Part shown: in pieces, positions 25,336 through 33,909 of the stretch
Numbering within the stretch: the stretch's first letter is position 1
Layout: every line of letters starts with the position of its first letter
DNA from: CAMYLR01 sp039590215
GTDB lineage: Bacteria > Gemmatimonadota > Gemmatimonadetes > JACCXV01 > JAHWKZ01
NCBI GenBank assembly: GCA_039590215.1
Contig: JBDHFX010000015.1
Span: forward strand, 1 to 56,609
Direction: 5' to 3'
DNA: 56,609 nt
Notes under the pieces: generated by a model
Databases searched by the model: none
What the model was told of the DNA's origin: nothing
What the model saw: only the letters and a program-made list of their open reading frames with translations
Program-made: the position numbers and the translations under genes

Positions 25336-26988
25336 TCACATCGACTTCGGCGCCGTCACGCCGAGTTGTCCCAAGCCCTGTCGAAGCACGTACTGGGTCG
25401 CCCGAGCGAGTGCCAGGCGCGCACGCGCCAGCGGCTCGTTATCCACCAGAATGTGTTCACCGTGGTACCACAGATGAAACCGACGAGCCAGCGACTCCAG
25501 GTAATCCGTGACTCGGTGCGGTTCTAGCGCGTCGGCAGCATCAGCGATGACATCTGGATAGTCGTCGAGTATGCGCAAAAGATCGATCTCGGTAGGTGCG
25601 GTCAAGAGATCCAGGGTCTCGGGCATACCAGATGCTTCAGGGTCCCAGGTTGGCTCTTCGAGGCGTTCAAACACGCTGCTGATCCGTGCGTGCGCATACT
25701 GAACGTAGTAAACGGGATTCTCCTCCGTTTGGCGTCGGGCCAGATCAAGGTCAAGGACCATGTGGGTGTCGCCCTTGCGCATGACGAGAAAGTAACGCGT
25801 CACGTCGACGCCGATATCGTCTATCAGGTCCCCGAGCAGCACGATACGGTCGCTCCGAGTGGACAGCCGGACTTCCTGGCCGTCCTCGAGCAAGCTGATT
25901 TGTTGGTAAATCACGGGGCGCAGCCAATCCGACGGGTACCCGAGAGCGCTCAGAGCGGCACGCATTCTAACCGCGTAATCATGATGATCCGCGCCCCACA
26001 CATCGATGGCTGTGTCAAAGCCGCGTTCGTGTTTGTCACGGTGATAGGCGATATCCGGCAACAGGTATGTTGGCTGGCCGGTGCGCCTGACGAGCACGCG
26101 GTCTTTCGCATCACCGAACTCCGACGCCCGAAACCAGGTCGCACCAGCATCCTCATATACGGCCCCGGCGTTTCTGAGGTCAGCGATCGTAGCCGCCAAT
26201 CGGTCGTTGCTGTAGAGCGTTGACTCGTTGAACCATACTTCAAACTTCACTCGAAAACGGGCTAGATCGGCTCGGATCGCTTCGTTCATATGCTTACCCG
26301 CAAACTCGCGAAACTCAGACCCACACTCTTCGATCGGCTTTTTTAGCCAACGATCCCCGATTTCATCACGCATGGCTTCGGCCAAGTCACGTATGTACTC
26401 GCCGCGATAGCCGCCCTCGGGAAACGGAAACGAAGGGTCTTCGAGTTGCTGATAGCGGGCGTGGACAGATGCCCCCAGCATATCCATCTGCCGTCCGGCG
26501 TCGTTGAAGTAGTACTCGCGGGTCACGCTCGCCCCCTGACTTTCCAGCAGAGATGCGATGGCGTCGCCCAGGGCGGCGTTACGGGCGTGACCGATATGCA
26601 GGGGACCGGTTGGGTTGGAAGAAACGAACTCGACGTTGATTTGTTGGCCTTTCAGGCGGTCGGATCCCCCATACGACTCGGAACGAGCGAGGATCTCCCG
26701 TACTACTCCCTGGAGATAGCGAGGTGCCAATCGGACGTTGATAAAGCCCGGGCCAGCGACGAGGACATCGCGAAAGCGACTGGGGTCCAGACGGAGCCCA
26801 TCGACTAGCTCGGCGGCGATCTCACGGGGCGACCGCTTTAAGGGCCGAGCGAGCGCTAGAGCTATGGGTGAGGACCAATCTCCGTGCTCGGGATCGCCAG
26901 GGCGTTCGACAACGATCTCCTCGCTCGGCCATCCCAACTCGTCAAGACGCGCGCGGATCGTGGCGCGGAACTCCTCACGTGGACGCAT
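25336..26988 (-). CDS. argS: Arginyl-tRNA synthetase
   Basis: 550 residues. N-terminal Add-1 domain, then the HIGH box SSNPTGPLHIGHARN, the arginine-binding FNDAGRQMDMLG, YLLPDIAYHRDKHERGFDTAIDVWGADHHDY, and the C-terminal DALR anticodon domain ending GLGQLGV. The KMSK-equivalent loop reads RLSTRSDRIVLL, with K and M replaced by R and L. The ATG at 26986-26988 lies within the last codons of the upstream FmdB gene (14-base overlap). Confidence 0.97.
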   Translation of the reverse strand: MRPREEFRATIRARLDELGWPSEEIVVERPGDPEHGDWSSPIALALARPLKRSPREIAAELVDGLRLDPSRFRDVLVAGPGFINVRLAPRYLQGVVREILARSESYGGSDRLKGQQINVEFVSSNPTGPLHIGHARNAALGDAIASLLESQGASVTREYYFNDAGRQMDMLGASVHARYQQLEDPSFPFPEGGYRGEYIRDLAEAMRDEIGDRWLKKPIEECGSEFREFAGKHMNEAIRADLARFRVKFEVWFNESTLYSNDRLAATIADLRNAGAVYEDAGATWFRASEFGDAKDRVLVRRTGQPTYLLPDIAYHRDKHERGFDTAIDVWGADHHDYAVRMRAALSALGYPSDWLRPVIYQQISLLEDGQEVRLSTRSDRIVLLGDLIDDIGVDVTRYFLVMRKGDTHMVLDLDLARRQTEENPVYYVQYAHARISSVFERLEEPTWDPEASGMPETLDLLTAPTEIDLLRILDDYPDVIADAADALEPHRVTDYLESLARRFHLWYHGEHILVDNEPLARARLALARATQYVLRQGLGQLGVTAPKSM

Positions 26989-27277
26989 TGTTGTCGCCAC
27001 CCTTTGGTTTCTTCCCTGTCTTCTTCTTTTTCTGTTTCTCGCTCTTGTCCGGGCCGGTTTCCTTATCTGCCGATGCCTTTGATCGGTACTCGTCACTCCG
27101 GTAGTCGGTGGTGTAAAACCCCGAACCCTTGAAGAGGAAACCGGCTCCGCCTGAGATCTGGCGTTCGGCACGCCCTCCGCACTCGGAGCAACGGCGGGCC
27201 CGGGCGCGAGTGGTCTTCTTCTGGAAGATCTCAAATGCATTGTCGCACTCAACACACTTGTAGACGTAAGTCGGCAA
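26975..27277 (-). CDS. FmdB-family zinc-ribbon protein with basic tail
   Basis: 100 residues. Residues 1-45 form the FmdB zinc ribbon: MPTYVYKCVECDNAFEIFQK with CxxC and CSECGGRAERQI with the second CxxC. It continues to GFYTTDYRS as in the family, then a disordered Lys-rich tail (from about 75, SEKQKKKKTGKKPKGG). FmdB proteins are small putative regulators of unclear mechanism. It is 24 bases after the mutase gene and overlaps argS. Confidence 0.88.
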   Translation of the reverse strand: MPTYVYKCVECDNAFEIFQKKTTRARARRCSECGGRAERQISGGAGFLFKGSGFYTTDYRSDEYRSKASADKETGPDKSEKQKKKKTGKKPKGGDNNAST

Positions 27278-27301
27278 CGCTCCTCCTTGTGATCTATGCC
27301 T

Positions 27302-28923
27302 TCAGGGACGACCGGCAGTGGGGTCCTTGTAAGTACCCCCGATGTCACGGAATACATCGGCGATTTCGCCGACGGTGGCACCAACGGTGCACGCTGCTCG
27401 GATACCGGGCATCACATTCTCCTTGCCGCTCGCTATCGACGACAAGGCGTCCAGTGCGTCCTCCACCTGCGTCGAATCCCGCCTCGCCCGCCATTCCGCG
27501 AGCCGCTCAGTCTGGCGTCCGGCAAGCTCTTCGGTATCAGCGGTTCGGATTTGAGATGATGGCTCATCCGTTTCAGCCCAACGGTTCACGCCAACCACGA
27601 CCTCCTCGCCGTTTTCGACCCGCCGCTGGTGCTGGTATGCCTCACTCTCGATCTCGCTCTGAAAAACCCCAGCCTCAATTGCCGCTACGGAACCACCTAT
27701 ATCCTCGATTTGGTCGAGGTATGCGCGCGCTCTCTCTTCGAGGTCGACAGTCAAACGTTCAACGTAGAACGAGCCTCCGAGCGGATCAGCGGTGTCGGTG
27801 ACACCGCTTTCGTGGGCTAGAATCTGTTGCGTCCTCAGGGCCAGACCTGCCGATCGCTCCGAGGGTAATGCCAGCGCTTCGTCGTAGCTGTTTGTGTGAA
27901 GGCTCTGGGTGCCACCAAGGACCGCCGCCAGGGCCTGTAAGGTGACGCGAACAACATTATTTAATGGTTGTTGAGCGGTCAGCGTTGCGCCGTCAGTCTG
28001 CGTATGGAACCGCAGTTTGGCAGCGGACGGGTCGGCAGCACCAAAGCGATTCCCCACCAAGTCCGCCCAGATCCTGCGGGCGGCTCGAAACTTGGCGACT
28101 TCCTCGAACAGATTGTTGTGAACGCCAAAGAAGAACGACAACCGACCTATGAACGTGTCGACATCTATTCCGGCTTCACGGGCTGCCTCGACGTAACAGA
28201 TCGCGTTGGCGAACGTGAACGCGATCTCTTGGGCCGCGTTGGCGCCAGCCTCACGGATGTGATAGCCGGAGATCGAGATTGGGTTCCAACGCGGCGTTTC
28301 TCGCGTGCACCACGCGAAGGAATCGACGATCAGCCGCAAACTGAACTCCGGTGGGTAGATGTAGGTTCCGCGAGCGATGTACTCCTTCAGGATGTCGTTC
28401 TGGACTGTTCCCCGGAGCGCGCCGAGCTCAGTTCCCTGCTCTTCCCCGACGAGCGTGTACAGTGCCAGCAGCGTGGTTGCGGTGGCGTTGATCGTCATTG
28501 ATGTCGATACGTCATTTAGCGGGATGTCCAGTAATAGACGTCGCATGTCATCCAGCGTGTCGATGGCGACGCCGACGCGACCAATTTCCCCGCTGGCCCG
28601 TGGATCATCCGAGTCCATGCCCATCTGGGTTGGAAGATCAAACGCCGTCGAGAGGCCTGTCTGTCCACGGTCGAGCAAGAACTTGAATCGTGCGTTGGTC
28701 TCAGAGGCATGTTGGGATAAATACCGCGGGTGAATGGTGACTCGCCGGGATGGTCGGAAGTCACGCCACCGTCTGAGATCGAGTCGGCCGTGTAGCAAGG
28801 CTCGATCGGATGTCCGCTGCTCGTCTCGAATCCTGGTTTGCGTTCCGGGAAACGCTCGAGGTGAGGCTCGAGGGTCTCCTTTCTCCATCGGTCGCCGTCG
28901 GTATTCGCAGATGGAGGGATCAT
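27302..28923 (-). pseudogene. mcmA: Methylmalonyl-CoA mutase catalytic subunit (split type), frameshifted by an internal loss
   Basis: Catalyses the B12-dependent isomerisation of methylmalonyl-CoA and succinyl-CoA. The ATG at 28921-28923 (ATGA overlap with the biotin carrier gene) opens a frame with RFPERKPGFETSSGHP and GESPFTRGIYPNM, which stops matching at 28708. The rest, in another frame, begins ASETNARFKFLLDRGQTGLS and continues with AFDLPTQMGMDSD, SISGYHIREAGANAAQEIAF and DPLGGSFYVE to a normal end. Between them the conserved YRGRLWTMRQ...AGFGT segment is missing, about 49 bases by comparison with the family, a loss of one more than a multiple of three. The B12-binding domain is not fused, so a separate small subunit is expected elsewhere. 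Confidence 0.87.
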
Positions 28924-29459
28924 TCTGGCTCGCTCGCGGCTTCGATGGCACAGATGAGGAACCCCTGTTCGATGGGCTGTCCAGATCGTATTCTGAGATC
29001 GTGGACGACTCCATCGATTGGTGCTGTGATCTCGTTTTCCATTTTCATCGCCTCGATAATCGCCAGCCCATCGCCGGCACGGACGCGGTGGCCCTCCTGA
29101 ACCTCGACTTCCAGCACCAGCCCCGGCATGGGAGCATGAATCTTCTGCGTGCTGTCGGACACGTGGGGCGCCAATGAAGCCAGTCGATGGCGTGCCTCAC
29201 TGACCACCGTGAACCCATAGCGAGAGCCGTCCAGCACCATGGCTCCCTTGTCACCGCCACTCGGTCGCCATTCGACGCGTCTGGGTTGGCCTTCGACCCA
29301 CGCTTGAGCGTCGCCAGGCCCAGCCACGACGGAGAATGTCCACGACTCGGCACCGTACTCAACCTCGATCTCACAACCATCGTCGGTCCCCAGCAGGGTC
29401 ACACGGTACGACATCTCGACGCTATCCGGTGTTACGATATAGTGCTTCCCTGCGGTCAT
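28920..29459 (-). CDS. Biotin carboxyl carrier protein subunit of an acyl-CoA carboxylase
   Basis: 179 residues. The C-terminal half is a biotinyl domain with the modified lysine at position 139 in IIEAMKMENEI, preceded by HAPMPGLVLEVEV. The N-terminal half (SYRVTLLGTDDGCEIEVEYG ...) resembles the BT-like linker domain of propionyl-CoA carboxylase alpha subunits. The biotin carboxylase is encoded separately upstream, so the alpha chain is split here. Starts and stops overlap the RNA methyltransferase and mutase genes (ATGA both). Confidence 0.92.
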   Translation of the reverse strand: MTAGKHYIVTPDSVEMSYRVTLLGTDDGCEIEVEYGAESWTFSVVAGPGDAQAWVEGQPRRVEWRPSGGDKGAMVLDGSRYGFTVVSEARHRLASLAPHVSDSTQKIHAPMPGLVLEVEVQEGHRVRAGDGLAIIEAMKMENEITAPIDGVVHDLRIRSGQPIEQGFLICAIEAASEPE

Positions 29460-30778
29460 CGATTCGGACGCAATAGCACGGCCACAGTTTCGACATGAGC
29501 CGTCTGCGGGAAGAGATCGAATGCGCGCAGGGATTCGAGCCGCCAGCCCATGCCCAGCCGGCGCACATCGCGAGCTAACGTCGCCGGGTCGCACGCCACG
29601 TAGACCAGTCGTCTCGCCGGCGAGTCCGAGATTCCCGAGAGGACCCGCCGCGGGCAACCACCTCGCGGGGGATTCAGGATCACGATCTCGGGTCGAGGTC
29701 GAGCCCACTGCACTCGGTCGGCGGGCAGCTCCAGCACGTGTACCGACCCCGTGGCGACATTCGAGTGCGCGTTGGCTCGCAAATCGGAGGCGGTCCCTGA
29801 ATGGGCTTCGATCGCTGTTACGCCAGCGCCCGCGGTCGCCAGCTGGCACGCAACCACCCCGATGCCGGCATAGGCATCGATGACGCGCTTGCCGGATGCC
29901 GGCCCGACGGCCTCAATCACGGCGTCGTACAATTTCTCGGCGCCGCTGAGGTCGGCTTGGATGAAACTATCGAAGCCGATCCTGAGATCCAAACCCCGAT
30001 ACTGGAGACTGCTGATCAGCCGCGGGGCATCGGTCGCAAGCTTGAGACTCGACTCGGTACGCCAGCTTCCCCACGTCGTTTCGATGTCGGTGTTGTCAGA
30101 GAGCGCGCGAGCCAGATGGCGTGCGAGATCGGTCTGGTCGACGAACAACCCCGCCTGCACCGGCCCCGAGGGTAAACACCGGAGCGCCAGCCGGCCTTCT
30201 AGGATTCCCGAGTCGAATGCAACCGTGTGGTCGCGAAGCGCCAGCTCGAGGGCTCCCCGCAACTTCGTTATGTGCGCGTCTATTCGATCGTTAACGATCG
30301 GGCAGCCGCCGATTGATATGATACGGCCAGGCTCATTGACATGGTGATACCCGAAATCGAGCTCATCACCCGTCCAGCGCCATGAGACGACCGCTCGTTT
30401 TCGGTATCCCCAACCACTGGCCGCCGGCTCGCATACCAACCCACCGAGCTCTCGGTGACCGCCGATCCGCTCCATTGCGTCGACTACCGCCTGGGCCTTG
30501 GCTTCGCGTTGGGCGGCAACGGTCAGATGTTGGAGCTGACATCCCCCGCAGGAACCAAAAACTGGGCAACGCGGCTCGATTCGAGTTGCGGCTGGTTCCA
30601 GCACGGCTTCGAGTCTTGCCCTCGCGTAACGCGAGTGACGCTCGACAACGGTCGCCCGCACCCTCTCGCCGGGCACGGTCCACGGCACAAAGACGACCAG
30701 CCCATCGACCCGCGCGACGCCCTCGCCGCCATAAGCGAGCCTCTGGACGGTGGCTTCGACGGTGGCTTCCTCGATCAT
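29456..30778 (-). CDS. rlmD: 23S rRNA (uracil-C5)-methyltransferase, RlmD/RumA-like, with TRAM domain
   Basis: 440 residues from the ATG that overlaps the accC stop (ATGA). An N-terminal TRAM domain (VQRLAYGGEGVARVDGLVVFV) is followed by the iron-sulfur cysteines (CPVFGSCGGCQLQH), the SAM domain (VIDAYAGIGVVACQL) and the catalytic NPPRGGC loop plus VYVACDPATLARDV. The cysteine preceding Gly-Gly and the final Glu (HVETVAVL) are present. It would form m5U in 23S rRNA or a related RNA; the exact site cannot be read. It is lodged inside a carboxylase operon with overlaps on both sides, an unusual neighbourhood. Confidence 0.88.
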   Translation of the reverse strand: MIEEATVEATVQRLAYGGEGVARVDGLVVFVPWTVPGERVRATVVERHSRYARARLEAVLEPAATRIEPRCPVFGSCGGCQLQHLTVAAQREAKAQAVVDAMERIGGHRELGGLVCEPAASGWGYRKRAVVSWRWTGDELDFGYHHVNEPGRIISIGGCPIVNDRIDAHITKLRGALELALRDHTVAFDSGILEGRLALRCLPSGPVQAGLFVDQTDLARHLARALSDNTDIETTWGSWRTESSLKLATDAPRLISSLQYRGLDLRIGFDSFIQADLSGAEKLYDAVIEAVGPASGKRVIDAYAGIGVVACQLATAGAGVTAIEAHSGTASDLRANAHSNVATGSVHVLELPADRVQWARPRPEIVILNPPRGGCPRRVLSGISDSPARRLVYVACDPATLARDVRRLGMGWRLESLRAFDLFPQTAHVETVAVLLRPNR

Positions 30779-32313
30779 CGGTACCACACCCAGGCGCGAC
30801 TTGCTCGCCATGCGGCTCGACCATCCGATGTGGTTGGGCTGGCGAGGCTCGTCGTCGGCAGCGGCCGAAGAGAGTCCCTGCGCCAGGCCGCCAGCGCCGC
30901 CGCCAGTGGCTCCTCCAGGCCGGCTTCTTGCGCCATCCGCGAGACGATCGCTTGCGCGCGTCTCTCCAGTGTGCGGGTTGTGACTTGTCCTTCGGCGACG
31001 GCTGGCTCGGCCAACAGCGCGCGCAGAAAGCCCAGATTGGTTGTGAGCCCTCCAATCTCTGTCTCGGCCAGGGCTCGATCGACCCGGCTCAAAGCCTCAT
31101 CCCGTGTTCGTCCCCAGCCGATGCACTTCGCGAGTAACGGATCGTAATGCGGGGTGATCTCAACACCTGCTTCGATACCGCTGTCGAATCGAACCCCTAC
31201 CCCGCCTGGTTCGCGGTACGACGTGACTGTGCCCGTGGCGGGAAGGAACCCTCCCGTAGCATCCTCAGCCGCGATCCGGCACTCGATCGCGTGACCGCGC
31301 AACTCGACTTCAGCTTGACTCAACGGCAACTCGCCCCCAGCGGCGATCTCGAGTTGAAGACCCACCAAGTCGAGACCGGTCACCATCTCGGTTACCGGGT
31401 GTTCAACTTGGATGCGGGTGTTCATCTCGAGGAAGTAGAACTCGCCGGTCGGGGTCATGAGAAACTCTATCGTGCCGGCTCCGACGTAGTCGACCGCTTG
31501 GGCGGCCGTGACGGCGAGACGGCCCATCTCGTTGCGTAGCTCCGCAGACAAGCCCGGCGCTGGCGCCTCCTCGATCACCTTCTGATGGCGGCGCTGTAGC
31601 GAGCACTCTCGTTCTCCGAGATGAATCGCGCGACCAGTCGCGTCTGCTATCACTTGAATCTCGATATGCCGAGCCTCGGGGAGATACTTCTCCATGTAGA
31701 CGTCTGAATCGCCGAAAGCGCTTGCAGCCTCGCGCGACGCGGCTGCCAGCGCCGCTTTCAGGTCGGCTTCCCTCTCCACCACGCGCATCCCCTTTCCCCC
31801 TCCGCCGGCAGCCGCCTTGAGCAGTACCGGGTACCCGATGCGGTTCGCTTCCGCGCCAGCTGTCGTTATGTCATCGAGTCGTTCCAGCGTTCCTGGAATG
31901 ACCGGCACCGCGGCTGCCGCCATTGACCGTCTGGCTGAGGTCTTCTCACCCATGATCCGCATGCTTCTCGGTGATGGGCCGACCCACGCCAGGCCGGCGG
32001 TTTCGACTGCTTCCGCGAAGCTCGCGTTTTCGGCCAGGAACCCGTACCCAGGATGCACCGCGTCGGCGGCGGTCCGTTTGGCGGCATCCAGTATCCGCTC
32101 AGGTGAAAGGTATGACTCGGCGGCCACCGCAGGTCCGATCTCCACCGCTCGGTCCGCCAGCCAGACGTGCGGTGAACGTCGATCGGCCTCAGAGAACACC
32201 GCCACCGCCTCGAGTCCGGTCTCGTGACAAGCCCTAATGACCCGGACCGCGATCTCGCCGCGGTTGGCGATCAGCACCCGGCGCCAGCTCTTCGTTTTCG
32301 ATCCAGATCTCAT
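30775..32313 (-). CDS. accC: Biotin carboxylase subunit of acyl-CoA (propionyl/acetyl-CoA) carboxylase
   Basis: 512 residues. N-terminal VLIANRGEIAVRVIRACHE, the ATP-grasp glycine loop KAAAGGGGKGMRVV, HLGERECSLQRRHQKVIEEAP, and the catalytic EMNTRIQVEHPVTEMVTG. It carboxylates biotin on the separately encoded carrier. The tail after about residue 450 is slightly longer than a bare biotin carboxylase, as in propionyl-CoA carboxylase alpha chains cut before the BT domain. It starts 44 bases after pccB. Confidence 0.95.
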   Translation of the reverse strand: MRSGSKTKSWRRVLIANRGEIAVRVIRACHETGLEAVAVFSEADRRSPHVWLADRAVEIGPAVAAESYLSPERILDAAKRTAADAVHPGYGFLAENASFAEAVETAGLAWVGPSPRSMRIMGEKTSARRSMAAAAVPVIPGTLERLDDITTAGAEANRIGYPVLLKAAAGGGGKGMRVVEREADLKAALAAASREAASAFGDSDVYMEKYLPEARHIEIQVIADATGRAIHLGERECSLQRRHQKVIEEAPAPGLSAELRNEMGRLAVTAAQAVDYVGAGTIEFLMTPTGEFYFLEMNTRIQVEHPVTEMVTGLDLVGLQLEIAAGGELPLSQAEVELRGHAIECRIAAEDATGGFLPATGTVTSYREPGGVGVRFDSGIEAGVEITPHYDPLLAKCIGWGRTRDEALSRVDRALAETEIGGLTTNLGFLRALLAEPAVAEGQVTTRTLERRAQAIVSRMAQEAGLEEPLAAALAAWRRDSLRPLPTTSLASPTTSDGRAAWRASRAWVWYR

Positions 32314-32357
32314 GTCACACTTGATATAGCACGCTTTATTGATTGCGGCAAAGAGAC

Positions 32358-33902
32358 TTACAGTGGAAGGTTGCCGTGCTTCCTGGTCGGGTTGGCGTCT
32401 CGCTTGTTGGCTATCGCAAGCAGACCGCTGACGAGCCTGGAGCGTGTCTCTACCGGATCGATGACGGCATCCACGTAGCCCCGTTCGGCGGCGATGTACG
32501 GGTTGGCGAACCGCTCTCGGAACTCCTCGGTGCGGCGATCGATAACCGCCTCGGGATCATCTGCGGCTTGGATCTCTTTTCGCCACAGGATCTCCGCCGC
32601 CCCCTTGGGTCCCATGACCGCTATCTCGGCGGTGGGCCAGGCGAGATTCAAGTCTCCACGAATGTGCTTGGACGACATGACGTCGTAAGCACCCCCGTAC
32701 GCTTTTCTCAGGATCACCGTCAGTTTGGGCACCGTCGCTTCGCAGTACGCGTATAATAGCTTCGCCCCATGTTTTATGATCCCGCCCCACTCCTGGCCGG
32801 TACCGGGCAGGAATCCAGGAACGTCGACGAGCGTGACCAGCGGGATGTTGAAAGCGTCACAGAACCGAACGAACCGCGCCCCTTTCAAGCTGGCATCGAT
32901 ATCGAGTACGCCAGCGAGCACGGCTGGTTGATTGGCGACGATGCCAACCGAGCGCCCTGCTAGTCGGGCAAAACCCACGACCAGGTTCGAGGCGTAGCCG
33001 GCGTGGACCTCAAGAAAGGAGCCCTGGTCAACGATCTTTTGAATGATCCCGTGGACATCGTACGGCTTGTTTGGGTTATCGGGAACCGCATCGGCTAGCT
33101 CAGGTACGCGTCGGTACCAGTCGTCGCCAGAATCGACAACTGGAGGGTCCTCCTGATTATTGGACGGTAGGTAGTCGACCAAATCGCGGATCCCTCTCAA
33201 GCAAGCCACCTCGTCCGCAAAGGTGAAGTGACTCACTCCACTCTTGGTCGCATGCACGGCGGCTCCACCAAGCTCGTCAAAGGACACCTCTTCGTGGGTG
33301 ACCGTCTTCACCACGTTTGGACCGGTCACGAACATGTATGAGATGCCCTCGACCATGCATACAAAATCGGTAACGGCCGGCGAGTACACAGCGCCGCCAG
33401 CGCAGGGGCCGAGAATCGCGCTGATCTGTGGCACCACCCCACTGGCCAGTGTGTTGCGTAGAAATATCTCGGCGTACCCACCGAGCGACGCCACACCTTC
33501 CTGTATCCTGGCGCCCCCCGAATCGTTGAGTCCGATGATCGGTGCGCCCACCTTTAACGCCAGATCCATTACCTTGCAGATCTTCTCAGCGTGGGCCTCG
33601 GACAGCGAACCGCCGAATACTGTGAAGTCTTGGCTGAAGACGTAGACGGTCCGGCCGTTGATCGTGCCGTGCCCGGTTACCACGCCGTCCCCAGGGATTC
33701 TCTGGGACTTAAGCCCGAATTCCTCGGTGCGATGAGTGACGAGCATGTCGAACTCGAAGAACGAGCCCTCGTCGAGCAGCAGGTCGATCCGTTCCCGGGC
33801 AGACAGCTTACCCTTGGCATGTTGTGCCTCGAGGCGGTCGATCCCACCGCCCAGCAGGGCTAGCTCCTCGCGGGCGCGCAGGTCTTCGAGTCGATCACTC
33901 AT
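32358..33902 (-). CDS. pccB: Propionyl-CoA carboxylase beta subunit (carboxyltransferase)
   Basis: 514 residues, the normal length. N-terminal crotonase-fold oxyanion site in LNDSGGARIQEGVASLGGYAEIF, GPCAGGAVYSPAVTDFV, and the C-terminal half with VVGFARLAGRSVGIVANQP, VDVPGFLPGTGQEWGGIIKHGAK and RKAYGGAYDVMSSKH. The second half is typical of propionyl- rather than acetyl-CoA specific enzymes; acetyl-CoA use cannot be excluded. With the carrier, accC and mutase it forms the propionyl-CoA to succinyl-CoA route (the epimerase is not in the window). Confidence 0.95.
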   Translation of the reverse strand: MSDRLEDLRAREELALLGGGIDRLEAQHAKGKLSARERIDLLLDEGSFFEFDMLVTHRTEEFGLKSQRIPGDGVVTGHGTINGRTVYVFSQDFTVFGGSLSEAHAEKICKVMDLALKVGAPIIGLNDSGGARIQEGVASLGGYAEIFLRNTLASGVVPQISAILGPCAGGAVYSPAVTDFVCMVEGISYMFVTGPNVVKTVTHEEVSFDELGGAAVHATKSGVSHFTFADEVACLRGIRDLVDYLPSNNQEDPPVVDSGDDWYRRVPELADAVPDNPNKPYDVHGIIQKIVDQGSFLEVHAGYASNLVVGFARLAGRSVGIVANQPAVLAGVLDIDASLKGARFVRFCDAFNIPLVTLVDVPGFLPGTGQEWGGIIKHGAKLLYAYCEATVPKLTVILRKAYGGAYDVMSSKHIRGDLNLAWPTAEIAVMGPKGAAEILWRKEIQAADDPEAVIDRRTEEFRERFANPYIAAERGYVDAVIDPVETRSRLVSGLLAIANKRDANPTRKHGNLPL

Positions 33903-33909
33903 TGTTTGG

